Shown: positions 38,618 to 50,397, counted from the stretch's first letter. The stretch is DNA of 50,484 nt from Patescibacteria group bacterium UBA5532 (GCA_002426885.1 DINU01000022.1:1-50484), one strand, 5' to 3'. Translations and numbers: made by a program. The notes: generated from the letters alone by a model not told the origin.

Positions 38618-38866
38618 ATAAAAAAATGGTTTTCTGAATTTCTGATTGATGTATTCATTTTTTATACGTGTTATAAAAACGAAAATTCAGACTTTTATAA
38701 CCTTTTACCTGAAGAACACGATTCCGAGATGTGTCTTGCAATTCGCTCTGAAAATGGACTCTTTCTCGGACGAGACCATGAAAATCCCTCGACTTGTTTT
38801 CCGCTTCATACCTGGATTTACTCATGTGTCAGGGTATTTCTGTTCAGATGAGGAGTGCAAGCAAAA
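38618..38866. other. Ambiguous stretch, open on both strands
   Basis: Plus strand: a long frame (KNENSDFYNLLPEEHDSEMC, then LAIRSENGLFLGRDHENPST) reads like a protein but has no ATG at its head. Minus strand: a frame ending MVSSEKESIFRANCKTHLGI and VFFR-TAA is also open. One may be a gene fragment. No family recognised. Confidence 0.3.
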
Positions 38867-38897
38867 AAAAATCACCCAGAATTCTGGGTGATTTTTT
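38867..38897. terminator. rpmE terminator, two-way
   Basis: ATCACCCAG pairs with CTGGGTGAT around AATT, with A and T runs on both sides. It lies 13 bases after the rpmE stop. Confidence 0.88.
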
Positions 38898-38909
38898 CGA
38901 TGATTCGAT

Positions 38910-39134
38910 TTAGTTCGATTTCTGGAGGTCTTCTGTCTTTTTTGATCGAGCGTAGAACTTGTCGACTGAGCTTGTCTTCAGGATGACCTTCTTTCCAGTG
39001 TAAAATGGGTGACATGCCGAGCATGTTTCCACACGGATCTCGTCTTCTTTGACAGTGCTTCCAGTCTGGAAGGTGTTACCACATGAACATATGACAGTAA
39101 CCTGCTTATAGGGAGGATGAATACCAGTTTTCAT
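38910..39134 (-). CDS. rpmE: 50S ribosomal protein L31
   Basis: Zinc-type L31 of 74 residues: MKTGIHPPYKQVTVICSCGN, then ETCSACHPFYTGKK with the second cysteine pair. The ATG at 39132-39134 gives the family start; the frame is open 25 codons further upstream but without resemblance. No TGA codons; stop TAA. Confidence 0.95.
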   Translation of the reverse strand: MKTGIHPPYKQVTVICSCGNTFQTGSTVKEDEIRVETCSACHPFYTGKKVILKTSSVDKFYARSKKTEDLQKSN

Positions 39135-39282
39135 AAAATAGGGGGTTAAAACGCAATCGCCAAGTACGAAAGCAAGAGTGAGAGTATTTCTCTCAGCGCC
39201 TTTCTGCAAGACGCCGAAGGATTATAAAAACAAAAATCAAAAAATCAAATTTTCCTTTCCGCATTTTTTCGCACACTCGATA

Positions 39283-40752
39283 CTATGATGGCTTTCGTGA
39301 TTCTCGAGGATGACGCGATTTTCGTCCCCATGTATCCTGTGAATAGTATGAACCCTGTTTCTGTGGTTTTTCTGTCTGAGAGAAGGGGATAATTTTCTCA
39401 TCAGAATGAGACGAAGGTCACTGATACTCACGATAACTTCGTTTTTCTGGTCGTGCGTCACGACGCTGTTGTGGATACTGCGAAGGCGATGAATGTCGCG
39501 GAGCGTACCCACCGGGTCATCTATTTTCTCGTGGTCCATTTTCTCGTCCTCCGCCATCTCTTGATCCGTGATAGCTTCTTCGCGGAGCACCACCATTTCC
39601 TCGGCGTTTCTGAGAAAAAGTTTTTGGCGCACGAGGAATAGGATTTCCATCCTGATCAATTTCTTCGATCTCGATGCGATTCACTCGCTCGACTCGCTCG
39701 AGCTGGCGCGACTCATCAGACGACACGAACATAATCGCTTTTCCATTCGCTCCTGCGCGTCATGTCCGTCCGATTCGGTGAATGTATGACTCTGGATCAA
39801 GAGGAACATGATAGTTCACTACGAGATCGATATTATTCATATTCAGTCCACGAGCTGCGATATCCGTCGCGATAAAAATCCGGATTCGTCCTTCCTTATA
39901 GTCGCGAAGAGTGCGGATACGATCGCGCTGGAAGAGGTCTCCATGAAGGTACGCGCTTTTTATCCCGTCTCTTTCGAGATAGCGAAAAAGCTCTTCCGTC
40001 TCGCTTTTCATCTTCGTAAAGACAATAATTCGGCTTTCAGGATTTTCTGTGACAATCTTCCGAAGCATTGGATACTTATCCATACGTGGAACTCGCACGA
40101 ATGAATGCTCGATCGTCTCGACGGTGACAGTCTTATGAATCTGAATCGATTCATAGTTTGTTCCGATATTTTCCGAGATAATTCGCATAATCTGAGGGGA
40201 ATATGTCGCAGAAAATGTCATGATTTGTTTCAGATTTGGGAGTGACTTCCAGATCATTTCGACGGCCTCGATAAATCCCATATCCATCATCAGATCGACC
40301 TCATCGATCACGAGTATTTTTATAGCGGAAAGATCGATCCATTTTCGCTCGATCAGATCGATCAGGCGACCCGGCGTACTCATGATGACCTGCGGTCCAG
40401 ATGCGAGCTCATCGCGTTGGCGTCGGATATTCGAGCCTCATGAGAGCGACATCGAGCGCATGCGGATTCATTTCGATAGATTCCAGACCTCTTCTTTTGA
40501 CTGGATTGCGAGTTCTCGCGTCGGAGAGAGGATGAGACCCTGAGGTTTTCGCAGATTTGTATCGATGAGATTCAAGACCGGGATGACAAAAGAAGCGGTT
40601 TTTCCACTTCCAGTTTGTGACTGGACGATCAGATTTTTTTCCGCGAGTGCCTGTGGGATCACGGCTTCCTGCACGGGAGTAGGCTCGGTATACCCGAGTG
40701 CTTCGAGAGAAGAGAGGATCTCTGGTCGAAGTCAGAATTCAGAAAAAAGCAT
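39283..40752 (-). CDS. DEAD-box RNA helicase
   Basis: ATP-dependent RNA helicase of 489 residues. Motifs in order: the Q motif near YTEPTPVQEAVIPQ, Walker A QTGSGKT, PTRELA, STPGRLIDL, DEVD in place of DEAD (VIDEVDLMMDMGF), SAT, then FTKMKSETEELF, ATDIAARGLNM and YIHRIGRTGRAG. The C-terminal 120 residues are Arg/Gly/Ser-rich and disordered, as in cold-shock helicases of the CsdA/RhlE kind. TGA-Gly occurs in HRIGRTG and the tail. Stop TAG. Which subfamily is uncertain. Confidence 0.93.
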
Positions 40753-41043
40753 ATGTACTATACAATATAATAAAAATAAATCTTCACCAAGTGAAGGTCT
40801 TCTGTCAGACGTATAAGCGAAATATTTGAGAAATATTCTCTCGATCCAAAAGTGCGATTTCCCGCTTTCACATCTTCTTCTTCAGCGTTTATGAAGAGAA
40901 AACATGCATATTGTATGAAAAAAGTAAGAAATGTAAAGGGAAAGTTTTTTTATACGCAGGTTACAGGCATACAACGGGATATTGCACACTTTTGTTTCCG
41001 AAAAAGTCGTCTTTTCATATAATCGGTGTATATTTTCTTTTCT
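40753..41043. other. Divergent intergenic region helicase-uvrD
   Basis: Contains a CTTCAC/GTGAAG hairpin (40783-40798) close to the helicase start, and on the plus strand TATAAT (41018-41023) with a weak TTTCCG 17 bp upstream, the likely promoter of the helicase-nuclease gene. No ORF supported. Confidence 0.4.
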
Positions 41044-44000
41044 ATGGCGTCTTTTACTGAACGGTACGAAAAACTGAATGCAAAGCAGAAAGAAGCGGTC
41101 GATACGATTTATGGACCGGTTCTGGTTATTGCAGGTCCATGAAGCGGAAAAACCGAGCTTCTCTCGATGCGAACTGCGAATATCCTGAAGTTGACCGATG
41201 CGAGTCCAGCGAACATCCTTTGTCTGACATTTACCGACAAAGCTGCGAAGAATATGCGAGAGCGCCTTGCATCGATCATCTGACAGGAGGCATATGCTGT
41301 GAATATCCACACATTTCATAGCTTCGGAAGTGAAATCCTGAATCGATATCGGTATCGAATATCGCATGCTGACGAGCTTGTTGCGATCGATGATATCGAG
41401 CTCTCGAATATTTTTTCTCAGTTACAGGACGCACTTCCATGGGATGATCCCTGGAAAGGAGGGGGGACATGGCGTGATATTCAGAGTGCGATAGAGGCCC
41501 TGAAAAAGGCCGGGATCACCCCGCGTGAATATCGGGATATTATCGATGAGAATGCGAAGATCTATACACTGATCGCTCCTGGGATCACTGAGAAAATAGG
41601 AAATATATTTTCACTCTGACAGAAGAAAGAAGAAAAAGCAGAGAAAGTACGACTCTTTTCGCAATTCTGTACAGATATGGTTCAATATCTGTACAATTTT
41701 CAAGAAAAACATGGACTGGTGGAAAGTTTCTGAGCCATCTTCCTCCGCGAGTTAGACACAGTCCTGAATGCACTCGAGAACGAATACGATACAAAGCCTC
41801 TTACTGCATGGAAGAGTGCATGGCTCGAGAAGGACATGCATGGAGACTTTGTCTTGAAGGAATCCCGGAGAATCGAGAAATACACCTCGCTTGCGGGTAT
41901 CTATGAACAGTATGAGACGATTCTGAAGGAACGAGGTTTTATCGACTTTTCTGATATGATTCTCCAGTCGATTCTCTTGATCGAAGAACACCCTGATATC
42001 CGAGCGAATCTCGCGGAGCAGTATCAGTGGATTATGATCGATGAATACCAGGATACGAACGATGCTCAGCTTCGTCTCGTTACTGATATTCTCTCAGTTC
42101 ATTCTGAAAGTGCGAATGTATTCGCGGTCGGAGATGATGATCAGTCTATATTTAAGTTTCAGTGAGCGAATACACGGAATATCCGAGAATTTCATGATCG
42201 ATGGAGACAGACACAGCTGATTATTCTCGATACCAATTACCGTTCATTTCAGGAGATTATAGAGTCATCACGTACACTTATGGTTTGATCTCTGTACGAT
42301 TTAAGTGAAATATTTCCATGAGTTACGAAATCTTTCCTTTCTGCACGTGGAATATGAGGAGATATCGCATATCGACGATTTGCATCTGAGGTCGAGGAAA
42401 TCGCATGGGTCGTACAGGATATCAGCAAGAAGATCCAGAGCTGAGTCGATCCGAGCTCGATCGCCGTCATCACGAAGAAAAATAACATGCTCGAACGTAC
42501 TGGAAAGGCTCTTCTTTCTGAGAAGATTCCGATCGTCCTCTCGAAGGACATCTCTATCTTCGAGACAGAATCTGTCAGCCTTCTGATTGACATGCTTCGT
42601 CTCGTGGCTTCTCTGACGACATTTCAGGATGAGTCACTTCTCGTACGTATTCTCTCCCATCCGATGTGGAAGATTCATCGACTTGTCCTCTGGAATATCG
42701 CACGAGATATCCATCATGCACGGAAAGAAGAGAAAAAAAACTGGATCGAGGTGCTTGCGGGGCATCCTGATACGCGGATTCGGCGAATTGCCCATTTCTT
42801 TATGGAGCTCTCACTCACGCTCGAGACGAAGCGACTCGAGGATATCATCGATGTCCTCTCGGGGGCGAATGCTCTCGTGATTCCTTCTGATTATGATGAG
42901 GATCCAGAGATACAACAGACTCAGATCCCACTTCATGGCGAGCGGGAGACTTTTACCTCTCCTTTATATACGTATTTCTTCTCTGATACCGATCATACGA
43001 GCGAACTTCTCTATCATCTCGAGAGCATGCGGACTTTTATCGAGCGGATTCGTACATTCCGGAAACGAAAGGGGATTCTCATGACTTCTGACTTTGTCGA
43101 GTTCATGACACTGGTCGATCGGTATAATATTACGATCACTGTCCATGAGTCGATCGGAAATGAGAAGACGAGTGTTAATCTCATCACGGCACATAAGGCA
43201 AAAGGGCTCGAATTTGCGCATGTGTATGCGATCGGAGGAACGGAATGACAGTATAAACGTGGGAAAAATACGACGAATCTTTTTCCGAAAAATCTCCCAC
43301 TTCTTCCTGATTCTGATGATGATGAAGACATTCGTCGACTCATGTACACCGTGTGGACGCGGGCGAAGGATACACTCACAGCGACATATGCGATCACGAA
43401 TATCGACGGAAAAGCGGATTCTCCGCTTTCGATCCTGACACCTTTTATTCAGTCTTTTGAGGATACGAAGGCTGAAAATGTCGGAATTCTTTCCGTCCTT
43501 CAGGAAGAATCGCATGATATTTTTCTCGGACCATATGAGCATGAAGAAAAGGACTTCCTCCGTGATCGGATCGAAAAACAATTCGTGATGAATGCGAGCG
43601 CACTCCAGAACTTTCTCGATGTGTCGTCGGGTGGACCATCGCGATTTCTCGCGAACACGATCCTGCGTTTCCCGCAAGCAAAAGCTCTTCCGGCTGTCTA
43701 TGGAACGGCGATTCATTCGGCGCTTGAGAATTTTTTCTCTGAGTGAAAACGCTCTGGGAAATTCGAGAAAGAAATCCTCTTCTCGAGTTTTCTGACCACT
43801 ATGGAGCGAGAAGGATTTCCGCCGACACAATCATACTTCGACATGACCGCACGAGGAAAAGATAAGATAGAGTTGCTCTACAGCGAGCTGATCCGGAGGG
43901 ATTATGGAGAGATTCAGACGGAGTTCGATTTTCGGAATGTTGGTGGCGGAGTATTTCTCGATGATATTCGTCTGACCGGGAAGATCGATCGTATCGAGAT

Positions 44001-44394
44001 TATTGGTGATGGTCGAATCCGCGTCACAGACTATAAGACCGGCTCATGATTCCGTGATTTTTCTGACTCCGGGACGAAGTATGAGAAGATAAAAAAATGG
44101 AAATACAAGCTTCAGCTCGTATTTTATGCGCTTCTTTTCTCTCTTTCTCCGCGATTCTCCGCATTTCCCGTGCGAGAATTCGAGCTCTTTTTCGTCGAGT
44201 ATGATGAGAAACTTGGTGAATTCATCACGATTCGCGAATATATCCAAGAAGGGGAGATCGAACGTCTGAAGCGCTTGATTCAGGTGGTCATGCAAAAAGT
44301 CCAAAATCTCGATTTCCCTGATATTGCGGGATATTCTCAGGATGTACAAGGAATTCGTGCGTTTGAAAACGATTTACTTGAGGGAAGGGTTTAA
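41044..44394 (+). CDS. UvrD/Rep-family helicase with C-terminal RecB-type nuclease
   Basis: A 1116-residue DNA helicase-nuclease. Walker A is AGPGSGKT (residues 30-37, one Gly by TGA), and other SF1 motifs include LTFTDKAAKNM, IMIDEYQDTND, GDDDQSIFKFQGA, DTNYRS and LITAHKAKGLEFAHVYAIGG. The last 250 residues form a PD-(D/E)XK nuclease: a RALPAVYGTAIHSALE-like start, then LTGKIDRIE and VTDYKTG. This combination resembles AddA or other helicase-nucleases of end resection; no AddB-like partner is in the window. Stop TAA overlaps the end of the convergent kinase gene. Confidence 0.92.
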
Positions 44395-44981
44395 CGATCG
44401 GCCGTGATAGTGTCTCCCCATAAGATTGCATCTACTTTCTGGTATAGTTCTTCGTGTGTGCCAGTATTTTCGATTCGATATTGTACCTGATTCATACAGT
44501 CTGAGACTCTTTGTACACATGAATTATTATCTTCTCTTTCAATTCATAAAAAACCTTCCCAAGTCGTGGGATCTCCTCTTTTTCCCCTCGCTTGCATTCT
44601 CTGAAATCTTATTTTTTGATTCGCATCTATTCCGACAAGAATACAGGAAGTATTTCTTCGTAAACATCCGATTTGCCCCAATTGTCTTATGCCGATGATT
44701 GCCATGATAGTGTCGCAGTGCTCTTCTAGAATCTTCCTTACCAAAAAATCATCACCGTGTTCTTTCCTTAATGTTCGAGAATATTGTATGAGTTTTTCTC
44801 TTGAGACTTCGATTCCTGCTTCCTTTGCGAGTTCCTTCAGGACATCGCTGACCTGAAATGTCGGAATTCGGTATTTTTTCTTCAGATAATCCGCGACGGT
44901 ATCTTTTCCGCTCGCGATGGGACCGATAATGCCGATTGTTTTTCGTATACTCACAAAAGAGAAAAATTTCTTGAGAAACAC
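44391..44981 (-). CDS. P-loop nucleotide kinase-like protein
   Basis: A 196-residue protein with Walker A GPIASGKDT near its start, followed by YLKKKYRIPTFQVSDVLKEL and ARGKRGDPTTWEGFL, which place it with dephospho-CoA-kinase- or dNMP-kinase-like AAA_18 proteins. The substrate is unclear. It begins with GTG at 44981; a second GTG at 44954 gives a more usual start closer to the P-loop. A TGA-Gly after WEGFL extends it 52 codons to TAA at 44391-44393, touching the uvrD-like stop. Confidence 0.8.
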
Positions 44982-45068
44982 AAAACACTCTATATCATTC
45001 AGATTCCTTCAGAATAAATTCCCAGATTTACGCGAGAGACTGAAGAGGTCTTATCTTGACTTCACACA

Positions 45069-45239
45069 CTAGTCGGAAGATGGTCCACCTCGACTCATGA
45101 TTTCATTTATTTTCCTTGCGAGAGCTTTATAAGATGCGTCATCTTCAGGTTTGACCATTTTTAACCCCTCTTCATGAGCTACCTTTGGGGATAGGGGTAT
45201 ATCTTCCGGGAAAGTGTCAGGAGTGGTGAGAGTTTTCAT
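45069..45239 (-). CDS. Small acidic protein
   Basis: 56 residues: MKTLTTPDTFPEDIPLSPKV, then HEEGLKMVKPEDDASYKALA and a Ser/Gly-rich end, TAG. No family recognised. Its upstream sequence (T-rich, then TTTACTATTATG) resembles that of the 69-residue ORF before trpB. It sits between a kinase and an exonuclease gene on the same strand. Confidence 0.5.
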   Translation of the reverse strand: MKTLTTPDTFPEDIPLSPKVAHEEGLKMVKPEDDASYKALARKINEIMSRGGPSSD

Positions 45240-45282
45240 AATAGTAAAGTAAAAAAATAAATAGATGCCTCGGGAGTAAAAA

Positions 45283-45885
45283 CTAAAACAACCGCATAAT
45301 ATCACTTTCTTCGATCGGGACAACTTTTTTCTTTACAAGTTCGGTAAAAGATCGGAGTGTCGCCTCGACATCGATCATCGCGTCATGTGCCCCCTCGAAC
45401 CACTCATCGAAAAGAAATCGATGGAGCTCAGCGAGTTTCGGTGGCTTGTATGCAAAACCTCGCCCCGGAAGCTTACAATACTCCGTCGCACTTCGCATCG
45501 TACAGATACTGCCGAGTGGAGTATATTCACCTTTTTTCCCGAGACGCTCCAGCTCATAGCGGAGGACCTGCTCATCGTACTCGATATTATGACCGACGAC
45601 CATCTCAGCCGAGTTCAGAAATCGGATAATTGTATCGATTTCCTCAGAAATAGCTGGCTTCTCAGCGACATCACGATCATAGATCCCGTGGACTTGCGAA
45701 GAAGAAAAGGGGATCGAAATCGGTGGTTTTACGAGAATATTTTTTCTCATTTCCTCGGTAAACTTCCCGTTTTTATCGATATTCCCAAGGATCCCAGCAA
45801 ACTGAATAATATATGGTTGCTGTTCGAGGGTTCATCCATTTACAGGAAGTCCTGTCGTTTCTGTATCCCAGACGACTATTTTCAT
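45283..45885 (-). CDS. DnaQ-like DEDD 3'-5' exonuclease
   Basis: A 200-residue exonuclease. Exo I is VVWDTETTGLP at the start, Exo II is MVVGHNIEYDEQVL, and Exo III is HDAMIDVEATLRSF, so all four acidic residues and the His are present. One TGA-Gly in VNGGTLEQ. It may be the polymerase III proofreading subunit or a repair or RNA nuclease; no polymerase lies nearby. Stop TAG. Confidence 0.88.
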
Positions 45886-45905
45886 GACGATAGTGTAACG
45901 GACAA

Positions 45906-47225
45906 TTAATAGAATTTTTTATAATCGTAGCTCTTCATATCCGTATCAATTCGGCGGAGAATATCGAGGATCACTCAGACGACGATAATCAGACCAGATC
46001 CAGAGATCAGGAAGTCGATATGTCCGCTTCCAGAAGTCGGGAAAAAATTATAGATCATGTTCAGTTTCGTTATCACATATGGGAAGACGGCGATTACCGC
46101 AAGGAAGGTCCCACCGAAGAGATTCAGATGATCAGAAGTCTTCTGGAGGTATTCTGCTGTTTCTTTTCCAGGTCGGATCCCTGGAATATATCCACCTCTT
46201 TTCTGGATACTTTCTGCGACTTCCTCCGTATTGAAGGTGATCGATACGTAGAAAAAAGAAAAGCCGAGAACAAGGAGGAAATAGATCAGAATATAGAGCC
46301 AGCTCGGATTATTCATCGACATATATGTGACGAGCCATTCTCCGATATTCGCGAGTGTACCAGATCATTGCTGTTCTAGAATCTGTCCTATAATAGAAGG
46401 GAATGTCACGAGAGAGACAGCGAAGATGATCGGCACCATTCCCGCTTGATTGATGCGAATCGGGAAATGAGATCGCTCTTCACGTCCGGTGCGTGTGTAT
46501 ATGAGCGGGACTTTTCTATATCATTCTGTAAAGCGGATGATGACGTAGATGACTGCGACAGTCGCGAGTGTAAGGAGGAGAAGAAGTCCATAGTTTTCTG
46601 TCGAGAAATACGAGAGGATCGTCCGTGGTACACCAGCAAGCACACCAGCAAAGATAATAATCGACGTTCCATTTCCGAGTCCACTCTCTGTGATGAGATC
46701 ACCGAGCCAGAGGAGTACCATCGTTCCACCAGTGATGACGAGCATCGCAGGAAGGACGACTCCCATAAAGTTCGAAGTATCGAGGATCGGCGCGCCACTC
46801 GTCCCGCCGATGAGCGTATTCAAGAGGAGGATCATTCCATAACTCTGTGCGAGAGCGAGCGGAACGGTCAGATATCGCGCATAGTTATTTATCTTTTTTT
46901 GTCCTTGTTCTCCTTCTTTCTTCAGAGATTCGAGTGATGGGACGATAACCGAAAGAAGCTGGAGGATGATCGTTGCATTGATATATGGCGCGAGTCCCAT
47001 GAGGATGATCGAGAAATTCTCGAGTCCACCACCCATAAGTGCACCGAAGAATGCGAGACCTGTATTATTATGGAGTGTCTGCGCGAAAGACTCGAGGAGA
47101 GCGATATTCGTCCCCGGGACTGGAATCGATGCGAGAAGCTTGTATACGACGACGATTCCGAGGGTTACGAGGATCTTTTTTCGGATACTGTCTGTGTTCC
47201 AAATCTTGGAAAAATTCCCAACCAT
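45906..47225 (-). CDS. secY: Protein translocase subunit SecY
   Basis: Channel subunit of the Sec translocon, 439 residues with ten expected membrane segments. Conserved parts are IPVPGTNIALLESF, LMGLAPYINATIILQLLSVI, the RYLTVPLALAQSYG segment, GNGTSIIIFAGVLAGVPRTI and IQKRGGYIPGIRPGKETAEY. It lies outside the ribosomal run, where secY usually follows rplO. Several TGA-Gly codons; stop TAA. Confidence 0.96.
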
Positions 47226-47529
47226 AAAAAAGTATAAAGGATAAAACGGACGCGATTATATAAAAAAATCTAGAAATGGAAAGAGTAAAATTTCGTTTTC
47301 AGAAAAAAAGAGTGTTTGTGCTTCCACGAGACATTTTTACATAAGAAAATATGACACTTTTTCAGTATGCTGATTTTCTCGATTCGTGTTTTCCTGATGA
47401 GGAAATCAAAGGAAAATACATATTTCTGGCATAATCGTACCTTTCCCACAATACGCCGAACGAAGAAATATTCTATAAATATTATTATGTTTATGTCAAT
47501 ACTTTTTTTCTTCTTCGCATGACTCCCCA
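47226..47529. other. Divergent intergenic region secY-atpA
   Basis: AT-rich. Minus-strand TATAAT at 47255-47260 is a likely secY -10. A TTTCCT/AGGAAA hairpin lies near 47390. A minus-strand frame is open through 47270-47530 but its composition (Lys, Ile and Phe runs) is not protein-like, and I do not call it. Confidence 0.35.
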
Positions 47530-47556
47530 TTGAAAAAATTTGTTTTCTCGTATAAT
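47530..47556 (+). promoter_or_regulatory. atpA promoter
   Basis: TTGAAA (47530-47535) and a perfect TATAAT (47551-47556) with a short 15-bp spacer, 30 bp before the start codon. Confidence 0.45.
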
Positions 47557-47586
47557 CCTTCTCGTTTTCGTTTTTTTCTTCCTTTT

Positions 47587-49119
47587 ATGTCTCCTCATTC
47601 TTCTGCGACGATCGTCGACACACTTATCAAAAACCTCGAACAAGAAATCGCAAAGGTCGATACGACTCCTGAGCGTGTAAATGCAGGAACCGTCGTATAT
47701 CTCGGTGATGGAATCGCGCGCGTGACGGGGCTTTCTCGTATCGCATATAATGAAGTCGTCGAGTTCGCATCGGGTGCGAAGTGAATCGCTCTGAACCTCG
47801 AAGAATACTCAGTATGAGTCGTCGTCCTGACACAGTTCGACACCGTCCAAGAAGGGATGGTCGTGACAGCGACTGGAAAAATCCTCGAAGTTCCTGTCGG
47901 ATCAGGACTACTCGGAAGAGTCGTCAATGCTCTCTGAGAGCCACTCGATGGACTCGGTCCGATAAAGTCGACCGAATCATATCCTGTCGAGCGAGTCGCG
48001 ACTGGAGTCATGAGTCGTAAGTGAGTCCATGAGCCACTCTCGACTGGTATCAAAGCGATCGATGCACTCGTACCGATCGGACGCTGACAGCGAGAGCTCA
48101 TCATCGGAGATCGTCAGACGGGGAAGACTCAGATCGCGATCGACACGATCTTGAATCAGAAATGAAGCGGAGTCCAGTGTATCTATGTCGCGATCGGTCA
48201 GAAGGATTCGAAGATCGTCGCACTCGCAGAGGAGCTGAAAAAACTCGGAGCGATGGAATATACGACGATCGTCAGTGCGGGAGCATCATCTCCTGCAGCG
48301 ATGCAGTGGCTCGCACCGTATGCAGGATGTGCTATCGGGGAATATTTTATGATGAATGGACAGCATGCGCTGATTATCTACGACGATCTGACAAAACACG
48401 CAAATGCATATCGCGAGATGAGCCTCCTTCTCCGCCGACCACCAGGACGTGAAGCGTATCCAGGAGATGTTTTCTATCTCCACTCTCGTCTTCTCGAGCG
48501 CTCTGCAAAACTCAATGACGCACTTGGAGCTGGATCGATGACGGCACTTCCGATTATCGAGACGCAGTGAGGAGATATTTCTTCCTACATCCCGACGAAT
48601 GTCATCTCGATCACGGATGGTCAGATATTTCTGGAGTCAGGACTCTTCAATGCCTGAGTCAAGCCTGCGATTAACGTCGGGTTCTCTGTCTCACGTGTCG
48701 GATGATCCGCTCAGACAAAAGCGATGAAGAAAAATGCTGGAAGCCTGAAATTAACACTTGCACAATATCGTGAGCTGGAGGCATTTTCTCAGTTTGCTTC
48801 TGATCTCGATGCCGACACGAAGCAACAGCTCGAACGAGGAAAAAGAATGATAGAAGTCTTGAAACAGGGAATCTACTCTCCGATTCCATTCGAAAAACAA
48901 GTTACGATTATCTTCGCAGCGTCGAACGGATATCTCGATGGTATCGCAGTCGATGAAGTCCAAAAGTTCGAAAAAGACCTCTATGTTTCTCTCGAAAGAG
49001 AAGGACAAATCCTGAACACCATCCGAACGACAGGAGATTTTGTCGATGAGACAAAACAGGCACTGATACAATTCCTCGATAATTTCGTGACACTTTTCGA
49101 GAAAAATACTCATTCATAA
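47587..49119 (+). CDS. atpA: ATP synthase F1 subunit alpha
   Basis: Non-catalytic nucleotide-binding subunit of F1, 510 residues. Walker A is GDRQTGKTQIAIDT, then YVAIGQKDSKIVAL, LIIYDDLTKHANAYREMSLL and RRPPGREAYPGDVFYLHSRL. About a dozen TGA-Gly codons, several at invariant positions such as GIALNLE and VGGSAQTKAMKK. It starts the transcript directly; no atpB, E, F or H genes precede it here. Confidence 0.97.
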
Positions 49120-49130
49120 TTCTTTCCGCT

Positions 49131-50039
49131 ATGTCTTCCAAAGAGATAAAAGCCCGCATAAAATCTGTCTCAAATACTCGAAAAATCACAAAAGCGATGG
49201 AGCTGATTTATACTGTAAAAATGAAGAAGGCACAAGAAGCAGTTCGAGGGATTCGTCCTTTTTCTCTTGCGGCTCTCGAGATTCTCGCGGCAGCCCGATA
49301 TAATGAAGAGGCATTTGCACAGTACTCGACTATGCCAGATGTCGAGAAGGAGCTGATCGTCCTCGTTGCATCTGAGAAGTGACTCTGTGGAAGCTATAAT
49401 GCGACCCTCTATAAGAAGGTCGTCGAATACGTGGAAGATGATAATGACGATCCCTACACTGGATACTATGAGTATGTCACGATCGGGAAACATGCACGAG
49501 ATTTCGTCCTTCGTACCGGACAGACACTCGTCGCTGACTTCTCAGAAGAGGTAAAAGATCCCTTCACAGATGAGGCGAGTCATCGGCTGACGACTTTTCT
49601 TCTTTCGGAATGGAAGACCGGAAAATACTCGAAAATTACATTCATCTATAATCACTACATTTCCGTTATCGCGTATCAGTCAGTTGCTCGTACATTTCTT
49701 CCGATTCTTCCAGGTGATATCGATGCGTTTTTTACTGATATCGATCATACCCCTGTACATTTCACTGACTCACACGAGCATACGATCGAGCCGAATATCC
49801 AGACGATCGTCGATATCACGATCCCGATGATCCTGAACTTTATGCTTCGCGAGATGATCTCGGAGGCGCGCGTCAGTGAGTATTCAGCGCGTATGATCGC
49901 GATGAAAAATGCGAGCGATGCAGCACATAAGAAAGTCGAAGCGCTGAGGCTCGTCTATAATAAGACACGTCAAGCGGGGATCACGACAGAGATTTCTGAG
50001 ATCGTGAGTGGTGTCGAGAGTATGAAAGATATTTCATAG
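49131..50039 (+). CDS. atpG: ATP synthase F1 subunit gamma
   Basis: Rotor shaft subunit, 302 residues. N-terminal KEIKARIKSVSNTRKITKAM and the C-terminal helix EARVSEYSARMIAMKNASDA are typical; the middle has SEKGLCGSYNA with a TGA-coded Gly. It lies 11 bp after atpA. A strong terminator follows instead of atpD, so the beta and epsilon subunits must be encoded elsewhere. Stop TAG. Confidence 0.95.
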
Positions 50040-50077
50040 TTCCGAGTCATATTTTCTTTTCACCCATTTTCTGGGTT

Positions 50078-50119
50078 GATTTTCTCCTCTATTTCGTAAG
50101 ATGGAGAAAATCTTTTTTT
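50078..50119 (+). terminator. atpAG terminator
   Basis: GATTTTCTCC (50078-50087) pairs with GGAGAAAATC (50103-50112), followed by seven T residues. Confidence 0.88.
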
Positions 50120-50143
50120 CTGCCTATGTGATACGGAGACTTC

Positions 50144-50320
50144 ATGCCATCCTGATGACACCATCGAAAGAAGGGGCTTACAAAAGCCCAGATGCAGAAG
50201 CTTCGTGCGGCATATGCACAGGCGTGAGAAATCCAGGAAAATGTCTGAAAACTTGAGGAAGCAGAAAAGCAAAAAATCCAGGAAAAACTCGATGCCGATA
50301 TTAAGAACTTCCTTTCGTAG
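50144..50320 (+). CDS. Small coiled-coil-like protein
   Basis: 58 residues: MPSGGHHRKKGLTKAQMQKL, then a charged helix (EEAEKQKIQEKLDADIKNFL). Four TGA-Gly codons, two adjacent at positions 4 and 5; stop TAG. It starts 25 bp after the terminator of atpAG. The heptad-like pattern suggests a coiled coil. No family recognised. Confidence 0.55.
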
Positions 50321-50397
50321 TCGTATTGCTCGATGTGACTCGAATTCAGAAAAAATCATTTTGCATATTTTGTGCTTCTCCATAGACTCTCCGTATT

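Noticed and set aside
47270..47530. Minus-strand ORF of 86 codons between secY and atpA
   Set aside because: Composition is Lys/Ile/Phe low-complexity, no motif, and it covers the promoter region of secY.
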